Positions 24,326-35,153 of a stretch of DNA of 64,000 bases are shown piece after piece (the stretch's first letter is position 1; every line of letters begins with the position of its first letter). The notes beneath the pieces were generated by a model. That model worked only from the letters and a program-made list of their open reading frames with translations, searched no databases and had not been told where the DNA came from. This stretch comes from Rhynchonema sp. JSB1_4 (taxonomy: Eukaryota > Nematoda > Chromadorea > Monhysterida > Xyalidae). Made by a program: the position numbers and the translations under genes. The stretch spans positions 1 through 64,000 of the forward strand of contig JASAMV010000762.1 of the NCBI GenBank assembly GCA_030248065.1. The letters run 5' to 3'.

Positions 24326-27300
24326 TCACATATCAATCGTATCACCCAACGATGTGCGATCATCATTCGTGCCCGTTGTTGTGCTGCACATTTGATCGAT
24401 GTATCTGATCATGTTCGCTTCAGCTGGAGAGAATGCGTGAAGGAACTCGGGACCGTTCGACATCGGGAAACCGGACAGGAATCTACAACGAAACTTTGTT
24501 GGGCTAAAGCACGAAATACTAAAATCCTGAAAAAATACCATATCACTCGATCCCCCAACACTAACTGATTATTCATAAAGTCGTCTCCATGTTGTTTTCG
24601 CATTGCCTTCAACCAATCTTGCATGTTGCCAGCCTTGCCACCCAACAAGGCCAGTGCGTCTTTGGCCAGCTGCAGACGCCGACCGAAATAGTGGATTCGA
24701 TCGATATAGTCACTGCCCACCAGGTCAATGCACATCGTTGTGAGAACGAGGCCTGTAAGGAGGAGAGGGTGAGCGTTGGGTCGACATAGTACGGCGCATT
24801 TACGTGATAACAATCATGACCATTACGTCGTTGGAATGTTTGAAGAATGAAACGAAAAAGAAAGAGCAGACGAACCAAAAAATATGAACGCAAGTGAGAC
24901 GAGAAAGTAGGACTCATTGTACGGTGCAATGTCGCCAAAACCAACAGTGACCTGAAATGGCAAGGGGTGTGGTTGCGTTGAGGTTACGCGACTATCTGGT
25001 GAAAACAAGCAATCAAAAACACCTGCATTCTACAGCGAGGTTTAAATAAACTGCTCTATCTCGTACCATTGTAATGAAGAAGAAGTAGAATGAGTTGTAG
25101 AACGACCACGGTTCCCACAATGTGAACGCGCCGGCACTGAACGCGGTGTAGGTCAGCAGAATGAGGAGCACAAACGATGCTGGCACGGCAGCTCCTGCGA
25201 AAACGATTCCAGGTGTATTTAGCCTCCCCTGAAGTCTCAGGGTCAGCTTGGCATCCAAGACTCAGAGCGGTCTTGTCAAGGTTGAGGGCTGGCACCATTG
25301 CCGTGCAAAAGGCAAATTTTGTTTGGATTTTATTTTGTTTGCCTTGCATACCTGGATGAACCATAGTCGTAAAAGGTCTTGCCATAAAAGTTGTCTTTTA
25401 AAGCTGCCGTTCGTAACCAACCGTGCAGCAACGACAAACTGCTCAGACTGGACCGTCCACTTATCGATCGTTTGTCGTCGCTGACGTTGCTCTGTCTGTC
25501 TGCCGTCAACGCTGCGTTCATCTCCATGTCGCTGTCACGATTGGTGCTGCAGCGGAAACAGCGCACAAGCCAAGACCGAACTGAAGTACGTATGTGTTCT
25601 TTGTGAAAATTTCACCCGTTTTCAGTTAAAATAAAAATCTTCGCGTAATTTCAGCTCGACTGACACTGCAAGACGACGTTTTTCAGCTTTTTGTAGAAAT
25701 CGATGATGAACATGGACACGAATTTGCCCAAATCCGCGATCGTGATCAGCGTCAGGGGGATGCCGAACAGCGCATAGCCGATGCAGAACACTTTGCCCCA
25801 GAACGTCACCGGCACTTGCTCGCCGTAGCCTGACGTCAGTTTTCTTATGCGTGGTGTGGTCAAAACAGAATACAATTTTGCTGTGGCAGAAAAGTGGAGT
25901 CGTGGTGGTGACCCGAGATCTCAAGATATGAAACATTGGTTCCCATCAGAAACTGTCCAAAAACAAACATGTGCTTACACACACCAATGGTTGTGATGAC
26001 AGTTGTTGTGAAGAACACAGCTGACATGAACGTCCAAGTGACACGCATGTTTGTGTCATTAGCGATTCCATCCGGTCTGAGTCCATGTCTGAACGCCGAA
26101 AAAGTCTCCTTGATCAGATGGTCGAACTTCGGAGTCATTCGTTCGATAAATTCGTCTTCGGTCAAAGATGAATATTTTACATCATCGGTCATCGACCACG
26201 CACTTTCCAGCAACTCGGCCTGAAGAAAGTCTCATGTGCTGCCTGTTTCAATGTGTTCATCGTCATTATTGTGCATTCTCCAAATGGCCATGTTCCCTTC
26301 AAACATACGCAAACAAATCCAGTATCATTGAAGTTGAATGAATGATGTCAACGATGGGCATGATAAAGAGCATTGGTTCCGGGTTGTTTCTAGCACGCCA
26401 CAAAGTCACAAAAATGGCACAACGTTCAAAAGCCAAACATTCGCACCTGCATATTCCTAATCTTGGCAGCCGTTGCTAGTTTATAGGCGATTTCATTCGG
26501 ACTCTCAATCCAATAGAATACGGCCGCACCCAATACCGCGTAGATCAATGTGAACAACACCAACACAACGTGTGGTAGGACGACTTTCAACCTCTGAAAA
26601 GTGTACTTGCGTGAGCTAAAGTTCTAACTCTCCTAACCCCATAAAAAAAACCACAAAACTACAAACAAAATTAATAACAAAAAAAAAAAAAAAAACAAAA
26701 CACACAAAATTAAATAAAAATCACAAAAAAAAAAACAAAAATAACCCCAAAAAAAAATAAAAAAAAAAAAAAAAAAACCACAAAAAAAAAAAAAAAATCA
26801 GCTTCTCAAGATTATGGTTTCTGGTCTAGGACTGAAGTATGTGTTTTGCGGTTATCTGATGCACTCTCGCAATTGATGATGACCTGGCACACCAGCCGTC
26901 TGCTCTATGAGGTGTGTAGTGTGTCGAAACAGGCAACCAAAACAACAATCCAATAAAAATTATCAAAGCCCATCCGTTAAGTAAACACAAAAAAGAGAAA
27001 AATCATCAGTCACATTTTTCCAGCCCTTCTCCTCTTCGTCACTCTGCCGTGAGTCTGCATCCGTTTGTTTCCCCATTGCAGCGCGTTGTGTGCTGTGAAT
27101 CAACGCCCCATGCGAGTCGATGTCACCGAAATCGGTCGTGTCGAAATCGATCAGATTTGTGGTCAAGTGGTTGGATGTAACCTGAGCGCGTCCGATATGA
27201 GTGCCATGTCAGTTGGCCATGGCTGTTCACTTTGATTAGATGAGGCCTGACACCTCGCCCGTCTGTGAAAGCAGCCCCACAAACCACCCAAAAAAAAAAA

Positions 27301-27857
27301 AAACAAAAAAAAAAAAACAAAAACAAAAAAAAAAAAAAAAAAAAAAAAAACAAAAAAAAAACCTAAAAAAAAAAAACCCAAACAAAAAAAAAAAAAAAAA
27401 AAAAAAAACAACCAAAAAAAAAAAAAAGGCTTAAACGGACCGCCAAAAAGCATGTTTCTGCACAATTCACTGTCGAAATCGTCCGAGTTGCTTTTTCTTT
27501 ACGTAAACTGGCAAATCGAAGTACATACCCGTTTTAGGAGATAGCGGCACCAAGAAAAGAAACTGTGAAGATACGTTTTTATTTACATACCTGATCCCTC
27601 AAATCTCCAACCCTGCGCACCTCAGTCACATCCCCGTCCAACAACGTCTCTGTCTGTTCAATGTGTGCGTCCTGCCTATCGTGAGGCAACACCCTGTTTT
27701 TCGACAGTACGGCTGTACGGAACTGGGTCGATAGACTGCCTCGTGATCGGTGATCCGCGCCCGCGCCTGCGTCAGATATACTCCGAACATTTTGGAAGTT
27801 TTTTTCATTAATCGCGTTGCCTGTTTCGTAGAGCGCACGCAGCAGTATGCAGTCCAT
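24326..27857 (-). CDS. Two-pore-domain potassium channel (TWK/K2P)
   Basis: Ten minus-strand exons (27857-27591, 27181-27014, 26593-26447, 26219-25985, 25829-25665, 25580-25352, 25223-25067, 24951-24876, 24752-24566, 24482-24326) join in frame to 595 residues. Selectivity filters are TTIGYG (about 270-275, split by an intron inside the Gly codon) and TVGFGD (about 458-463). TM1 is in VVLPHVVLVLFTLIYAVLGA with the family motif IESPNE after it. M2 is VFCIGYALFGIPLTLITIAD, M3 follows PASFVLLILLTY, and M4 is FLVSLAFIFFGLVLTTMCID. K2P channels form dimers that carry background K+ current and set resting potential. Unusual points are an N-terminal cytoplasmic region of about 145 residues and a Ser-rich loop between M2 and M3. 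The first two exons rest on phase and position and are less certain. Several introns carry A-rich tracts. Confidence 0.9.
26637..26798. repeat. A-rich low-complexity tract in a K+ channel intron
   Basis: Long runs of A broken by single C or T, within the intron 26594-27013. The irregular pattern suggests a poly(A)/(AC)n tract that may be mis-assembled or read with errors. Confidence 0.8.
26868..26898 (-). repeat. Dispersed intronic repeat B, K+ channel copy
   Basis: Minus strand CTGGTGTGCCAGGTCATCAT, then CAATTGCGAGAGTGCATCAG. It shares the upstream phrase GTTGCCTGTTTCGAC with the innexin copy. Confidence 0.7.
27287..27427. repeat. Second A-rich tract in the first K+ channel intron
   Basis: Nearly pure A with scattered C over about 140 bases in the intron 27182-27590. 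Apparent minus-strand Phe-rich frames here are artefacts of composition. Confidence 0.85.
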
Positions 27858-30447
27858 CTGACAGTCACGTCACGTGACCGCGATCGTGTGCTTTGCAAAT
27901 CAGGCAAGGCGACAAAAATCTCCCAAATGTATTATTGCTAAATTAACACTTGCTCAACTTTTTTCGGCGATACCACTAAACCCAGGTCACTGTCAGTCAC
28001 ATTATCCGCATGCGCATTTCGCCGCGATGCTTCTATTTCACCACACAAGCCGCGCACCTGGTGCATGAGGTGCATGGTGCATGAGCATTTTGAGACGATT
28101 GCAGAGTATTGATCGCAGATACTGCAGCTGGTACTTGCTAACAACCAACATAGCACTGCCGCTGATACTGACTCAATAACGCAGGTGCACAACACATTTG
28201 CGGTTACATTAAGGTTTGGAGGGCGCACTAATAATATTATGACGGACCTATACAATGGTCTTCCGCACACCGGCCGACAGGCCTCCGAAAGTCAGACCCA
28301 AAGCGCCCGATGATAAATGTCTTCCATAAAACAGTTTGCGCGACGCTGCGCGGAGAAATGTAATATGAAGCAGCTGTTAAGATCGAAATGTCAAACTAAA
28401 CGGTACACCTTATGCGCCCTTCAGGGATGCTTTTAGCGCGCTGAGAGCGCTGCCGTAGTTCTTTTACGAAAAACTGAGATTAAAAAAGTGAAAATAAATA
28501 GTGTGTGCGGGGCCCTAGACACATCAATTTGTCATAACCAAGCATGCAATTACACAGCGTTCGGTTTGGGATACGCAGTTTTGGCTTCAGGTTAAATGAA
28601 ACATCAAGCAACTTGAGAAGAAAACTTACCAAACCGGGGGACCTAATCAGGCTTCGCTACGGTCCACTAATTTTTCTAATTTATGAAACGTTCCAAAAAT
28701 GCCACAGTTGAAGCAGCGTCCCCTACCACCTTACCTTGCTGGTGGCTCAACTGTCTTTGCAATATGGCGAGGGCGCGTGCAGCCTCCTCACGTGAATGGC
28801 GCCTGTTGGCAGCGCCCAGGGCTTGCGGCAACATGGTTGTTGATTATTGCTTGCGCTCAATTACTCGTGCGCTTTATGGTTCACGTGGAGTGACGTTTAG
28901 TTGTCATTGTCACATACATACATACAGTATCGTGGTTCTGCAAAGTTGCAATATCGTTGTTTAGTCTCTGGATTATCAACGTCATATTTGTGTTTGCGCA
29001 ATTGCATTTACACGCGGGATAATTTGGCGTGCGAAACTATGCACTAAAGTCATATGGAAAGCACACGCCAGCTAATTATTCCAGAAAATTACCACTACGG
29101 TGCAGAACAACTGCATAGTACAATATCTGTAGTTATTTGCCATAAAGTTTCCAATAAAACCGAAGGGCGGTATACATTTGGCGGCGCTCCGACGAGCTGG
29201 CCGCAATTGAAATGAAATATAGAGGTCAAAAAAGAGATAAGAGTTCGCCAATTTTCGAGGGGGCGCAAATACGATCAGGCCAACGGGTCTGTTCACGACA
29301 TTGATGCATGACCATACATGTGCACTTAATGGGCCCACACTGTAATGTGAGCTATTCGACAGCGCATGGGAGACCCCTTTGCACTGGTCCGGTCATGAGG
29401 TCTGACAGCCGAAAAACATTTGGTTTTCGACGCGCTCGGAACCCGAAACCCACCCGCTCGGTTGGATTTCAAGTTAGCGTGTGCGATATATATTCAATTC
29501 ACATATGCTTAACTTTGCATTGCGTCTCACTTTGCATGCATATCGGGTGACCCATGAGAACCTTTCCGATGCTAAGACAGATGCCCTCTTGTGATCGCAT
29601 GAAAATGAATTTTTGCAGTCGGAGCCTTGAGCTTGAGTGCATGGCACAACAGAACAGTTTAGCCTGCTAGAAACCGTGGTATCAATGGCAAAGAATTTTT
29701 ATGTCACCCTACCCGAGCGGGATTGCACTTGGGCACTATTTGTTTTGCGACGCCCAAATTGTGTGCGGAGCAGTATGTGTTGCTGATTTGGCTGACATTT
29801 GGCCCCGAGCGCAACGCGCCCCAATTTTAAAATCACTCAACTTCATGGGGTCGCAAAGCATGAAGACCTGTTCACTGTACGTATATGTATGTAATGTATA
29901 TATCGCTCAGCCTCCTTTTGAACCCAATTGCGCTAAAAAAAGCCATAAGGATCCCGTATCCCGTTTCCTGCTTTGGTCTTATCTCATGCATGTAATGTGC
30001 CCGTACATACGTCAAGCTCTCGCCAACGGAAATGAGTTTATTTATCTCAAGACAATTATGATAATGACTTGGTGCACAGTCACAGACAAATTCTGCGGAA
30101 AAAACATTTGAAAGAATCAACACATACAACAATAAAATGGTAATCACTGATGTCATGTGTTTGAACAGAATTATGACACAAAAAATCAGAGTTTGGCCAT
30201 CCGAAAAAAACGAAAGAAATGAGGCGGGATAACTGAAAACACTGGCACAACGAAAGAAAATTCTATTATGAATTTGCTGGTACTGCACAATACAAGGAGA
30301 AAGAGACGATTTGTAATTTTTCGAGTTCTTGATTTGATTTCGATGCAAACGACCATACAAGCTTTGCCGGTCTTGCACAAATGATTGACGACATTAATAT
30401 TCACTGCGACAAGAGTGATCATCAAATAATCAAACACGCAAACACTT
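27858..30447. other. Intergenic region upstream of the K+ channel and downstream of the DOMON gene
   Basis: No exon was recognised in 2.6 kb. It should hold the K+ channel promoter. A TGATGTTTCA copy lies at 28597-28606 and a diverged member of the GGTGCACC repeat family near 30050-30078. Confidence 0.5.
30037..30042 (-). terminator. AATAAA (minus strand) polyadenylation signal, DOMON gene
   Basis: TTTATT on the plus strand about 400 bases beyond the DOMON gene stop. Confidence 0.4.
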
Positions 30448-31043
30448 TCATCCCCCGAATGCGCCGAGACCCTCTTTGACACTTCTGGCGCTGGTGCCAA
30501 AAATACTCAATTTGCTCTTCAACGCTTGCAGCAGTTCCTGTTTATTTATTTGTGTCGTGGTTGTGGTTGGCAAAACGGGCGTGGTGCTGCTGCTGGGTGA
30601 TGTTTCAGAACTTGTTGATGTAGTAGAGGCTGATGTTTCACTTGGTTGGGTACTGGTCGAGCTCGCGGCCTGCGTGTTTGTGACACCAACTGATGTTGTA
30701 TCACTATTGGGTGCTTGTTGTGTGGTTGTGGGACGGACGGTGGGCGTTGCAGATGGGATCGGTGTATTGGTGGTTGTCGATGTGCACTCGTACACGTACA
30801 GATCGACGGAACCTGAAACATCAAGGCCGTAAAATGAAAGATTTGGTTTGGCCAGATGATAAAGAATGGCAATCAGTGTGCCAAATCTCGAAATAATAAT
30901 TGCACCAAATTTCGCACACAGACACACATCTATACTACTAAAACAGGAAGCGAACACGCCCCCCCCCGGAAGGGCGGACCCCCCGCGGGGGGGGGGCGGG
31001 ACGCGGGCGGGGCGCGGCGGGGGGGGGGCGCCCCCCCCCCCCC

Positions 31044-31086
<43 letters not shown>

Positions 31087-34000
31087 CGGGGGCGGGGGCG
31101 GGGGGGGGGCGGGGGCGGGCGCACACACGCACATTTTGTATGCTCTCTTGATAAGTTTGGTTTAGAATTCCGCTATTTTCTCACCTTGACTATTCGCAAT
31201 CACTTGTGAGTCAAACTGTGCTTGACCGTAGATTGTGCACGCAGGTATGACCCCCATCAGGTACCCAGATGTACGACCATGACTATACGCCACACAGGCA
31301 GTCGGGGACTTCGATTCCCGCAGCTGGTCGCATTTCATCTGACACAATTGTACTGTTATTTGGGGTGTCATGCCGTTGTGACGCAGTGCACGTGGATTGA
31401 CACCCGTGGCCTGCAGACTGAACGTGCACGACTCGGCTGCAAGGCGAAGGCAAACGTCATGTATAAAATAGAGTACGCGTACAGGATGTAGGACACTTTG
31501 ACCTGCACAAGTATACCTACATATACGCACATGCACATGGAAGTATACTTTGCTGGCATAATGATCTGATCGGAAGTGGTTGGACTTTGATGTGGCATCA
31601 AAATGTTCCTCTGTATTGCACGCTCATCCGTAAAGCCTCAGCCAGCTGTCCAGGTAGTAGTGTGCAGTTGCATTTTAATGCCCAAGAAATATCGTCAAAT
31701 CCAACCTCAACCGAACCCGACCCTGATGTCAGCAACAAAGTGCTGGTCAAAGAGTCAAGTGGTCTCACCTTGTGTCGTGGTTGCGTCCGCGTTTGCTGTG
31801 GTGATGGGAGGTTCGGTTGATGTGGTTCTGAATCGAAGATTGAACTTATTGAATTTGTTGTGGAAATAACCAAAGCTGCAATCCGTGAGACGTACCGAGT
31901 TGTGGATGGTGTACTCTGTGACACTGATGTTGATGCAGTGGTAGTAACGGTACTGACAGCTTCAGACGCCGCACTTGTCGCATCAGTAGTAGATGGGTTT
32001 GTGGCTGATGTTTCAGTGGTACTGGGCGCAATCACTAATTGTTGACGGCATGACTCTTCAAACAGGGTTGTGCTGCCCTGACCTGTAATTCAGCCCTGTT
32101 TTAGCCAGAAATTGGACATTAAAGTGTTATTGAAACACCACCACAACGCACCCATTGTCATCAACAGTGTTGTCTTGTCGTATGATTGCTGTGTGTAGAG
32201 GAAACAGGCCGAGAACATGCCCCTCAGATAGTTGCGATCTTTGCCGAACGCATAGGCGACACAACGTTGCTTGGTGGTATCCAACAACTGCGTGCAATGT
32301 TGCTCGCAGACACTTGCTGCATTCGAATAGACGTATCGGGTTGGTTTGACTGCGAATGGTTTGATGTTGTCGGCCACTTTTGAGATCGAACACGTCACCT
32401 CGACTGCAAAACAGAGCATTTTGAAATTACTGTCACGAAAATATGCAAAGAGTAATTAGCTGTGATTTGAACTTACTAGCAGCAACTACACCATCTTTGT
32501 CCGGCAACGTCTCGGACGGTGTGGTCACCACGGGTGACTGTGGTGTTGTCGTGGTCGTTGAGCTGGTTGTTGTGGTGGTTGTTGCTGTTGCAGAGTCGCT
32601 CGTTGTGATGTCTAGGGTTGAAGTTTCCGGGATTGTTGTTGTGGTCGGATCCAGCGTGGTCGTGGCCGATTGTGTTGTCGTTGTTGTTGTCTCAACTGCT
32701 GTTGTTGAAGTGCTTGGCGTTTCAGTAACTGTTGTTGTTGTCTCGGGTGTTGTGGTGGTGGTGGCAACTTCGGTAGTCGTGGCAGTTGTGGTGGAGAGCA
32801 TGTTCGCGGTTGTGGTGTCAGACGGTGTTGTTGTCGTTGTTTCAGGTGCTGTTGTTGTTGCCGTTGGTTCAAGTGTTGTCTTAGGTGTTGTGGTTGTTTC
32901 AGTTGTTGAAGCAGTTTCAGGGGTTGTTGCTGATGTATCCGTTGATGTCGTTGCTGTTGTTTCAGGTGTTGTTGTCGTTGTTGTTGATGGTTCAGGTGTT
33001 GTCGTTGCTTCAGGCATTGTTGTTGTTGGTGCCGGTGTTGTTGTTGTTCCAGATGTTGTTGTGGTTGGTGCCGTTGTTGTTGGTTCAGATGTTGTTGTGG
33101 TCGGTGCCGTTGTTGTTGTTTCAGACGTTGTTGTGGTAGGTGCCGGTGTTGTTGTTGTTGGTGCCGGTGTTGTTGTTGTTGGTGCCGGTGTTGTTGTCGT
33201 TGTTGTTTCAGGTGTTGTTGAGGTTGGTGCCTTTGTTGTTGTTGGTGCCGTCGTTGTTGTTTCAGGTGTTGTTGAGGTTGGTGCCTTTGTTGTTGTTGGT
33301 GCCGTCGTTGTTGTTTCAGACGTTGTTGTGGTTGGTGCCGTTGTTGTTGTTTCAGACGTTGTTGTGGTTGGTGCCGGTGTTGTTGTTGTTGGTGCCGGTG
33401 TTGTTGTTGTTTCAGGTGTTGTTGAGGTTGGTGCCTTTGTTGTTTCAGACGTTGTTGTGGTTGGTGCCGGTGTTGTTGTGGGTTCAGACGTTGTTGTGGT
33501 TGGTGCAGGTGTTGTTGTTGTGTCAGGTGCTATTGTCGTTGTCGGTGGTTCAGCTGTTGTTGTTTCAGATGTTGTCGTGGTTGGAGCTGGTGTTGTTACC
33601 GTTGCTGTTGTTGTGGTTGTCGTATCAGGCGTAATGGGAAGTGCCAAACCGACGCGGTCATCGGACACCGCGGGATAAAATCGATTAGTTTTATTAAGCG
33701 GATGCTGTTGTGGATTGTCTGCAAAAATGTACATTGTACCATCTCAATGTCGAAATAAAGGCAACGCCCGTTTCAAATACTCGAAATAAAAGAGAAAGAA
33801 AAAGAGAAGCGCACCGTTATAGTACCATCCAGTGGCCTGCATGATGTGGTACGCCTCAGTTAGGTTGAACAATCCAAATTCACCATAATTCAACACAGCC
33901 TTCATCCGGAATCGACAGAACAAATAGTTGTCAGCAATGACACCACCGACTCGGTCGAAGTTGCCCGTTGGCTCCTACAAACATTCAACGAGATATGTGC

Positions 34001-35153
34001 TTTACTTGCCCACATCAACCTGGTGGTGCACCAGATCATCGTCATTGTGAATGCACCAGATGGCTAAGTGTCCCAAAAACACACCCTTATTCAAATTATT
34101 CAGAAAGGTACAAAACTGAACTTGCCACTACTGCTGCATCAGATTAAAAACATTGGACTATGTTGTAATCAGGAGCCTGAAAACAAACATACCTGCAAGC
34201 CGAAATGTTCGAACTTCAAAAACATCTGAACGGGTACAATGCCCGGCAGCGGGCCCGTTACGCCCGTGATCACCACCAATTTCATTGCGCCCGGATCGAA
34301 AATACAAGTGACCAATGCGTCCATGCCCTGCAATTACATGCGACATCATTTGGCAAGGTACCACTTGGTTACAGCCCGACCCGGCATTTTCGGGTAGTAT
34401 TCACCGGCAGAGTGGTACTGCGATCAACCGAAATAATGCACTACATAGCTTCACTATATTCAGGTTACTACTATATATAAGATCATTATGAGGCGGTTAT
34501 ATTGCACTTTCATATCTAAATGAGCCACATACCAGGTTTCGAACCCAGCGCACCAACACAAACTTTCGCATCAAATAACCAATCAAGCCACCAACCATGA
34601 GTTTATCATGCGACAAGCCCATGGCCATGTAGGCTGGTTGCACCGAACTCGTCAGTCTGCGCACCAACTCCACATTGACGTATCCGTCGCCAGTCGCTTG
34701 CCACCGGACGGCCGATGCACAATAATTAGCTTGAGTCACGTTGAACACACAATTACGGTCGGGACCGAATTCGCAACCGTGCGTCACACCACAGCCTGAC
34801 ATCAGCTCGCTCGCTGACGGATTCGCAGACGCTTTGTCCAGGCACGACTGTAATGGGCAAACAGCATACGCCTGTTGGTCATAATGTTTTGGTTCAGTTC
34901 CTTTTGGAATCACGTAGCCGTCCGGTGCGTTTGCACTGATGATGTCCTGGTGCACCGTCCAATTGTGAAGAAAGGACGAAATGTACAAAGCTTACTGATT
35001 TTGCACCGTGGGAAGACATTGTACATCTGGTGACAAAAAGCTCAGATTATGGGAAAAACGCAAAACTTTCATAACGATATGAATTGAAATAAACTGGAAA
35101 CTCACTAATGTCAAGATCAGCACGCTTATCCTGAGAATAATCTTTGTTCTCAT
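30448..35153 (-). CDS. Secreted DOMON protein with mucin-like and PAN-like modules
   Basis: Minus-strand exons: 35153-35102, 35026-34996, 34935-34596, 34327-34193, 33974-33815, 33718-32477, 32403-32152, 32082-31769, 31436-31185 and 30812-30448, about 1,050 residues. A signal peptide (MRTKIILRISVLILTLV) and a Cys-rich segment lead into a DOMON domain (YCASAVRW, YMAMGLSHDKLMGMDALVTC, ADNYLFCRF), a beta-sandwich that binds haem or sugars in other proteins. A roughly 410-residue Thr/Pro/Ser stretch follows, surely O-glycosylated. Two Cys-rich modules (CVAYAFGKDRN, CVAYSHGRTSG) that resemble PAN/apple domains alternate with Ser/Thr linkers. There is no C-terminal membrane helix. The two modules are on exons of equal length (252 bp) and equal phase. 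The junction after 31769 is one base out of phase with 31436, so a tiny exon or an indel is missed. Donor choice for the first exon is also uncertain. Function is unknown; a secreted matrix or mucus protein is inferred. Confidence 0.78.
30959..31121. repeat. G/C homopolymer-rich tract in a DOMON gene intron
   Basis: Runs of G and C with few other bases inside the last intron (30813-31184). It is probably a (G)n/(C)n or GGGCGG microsatellite whose exact sequence is unreliable. Gly/Pro-rich frames in all phases are artefacts. Confidence 0.85.
32510..33640. repeat. Coding minisatellite of the mucin stretch
   Basis: The plus strand shows imperfect tandem copies of phrases such as GTTGTTGTGGTTGGTGCCG and GTTGTTGTTTCAGACGTTG. 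On the coding (minus) strand these give TTTT, APTTTT, SETTTT and KAPTSTTPE repeats. The array is the core of the mucin exon 33718-32477. Confidence 0.9.
34018..34064 (+). repeat. Dispersed intronic repeat B, DOMON intron copy
   Basis: GGTGCACCAGATCATCGTCA followed by TTGTGAATGCACCAGATGG. Antisense to the host gene. Confidence 0.75.
34926..34967 (-). repeat. Dispersed repeat B spanning a DOMON splice acceptor
   Basis: The minus strand reads GGTGCACCAGGACATCATCA, then the acceptor G and TGCAAACGCACCGGAC in the exon. The first half is intron and the second half is coding. Confidence 0.7.

Noticed and set aside
30866..31165. Gly/Pro-rich frames on both strands
   Set aside because: Produced by the G/C homopolymer tract in an intron.
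32443..33678. A 411-codon plus-strand open frame rich in Val
   Set aside because: It is the antisense of the Thr-rich mucin exon. ACA/ACC-type codons on the minus strand give GTT/GGT on the plus strand, and the minus-strand reading joins to neighbouring exons in phase.
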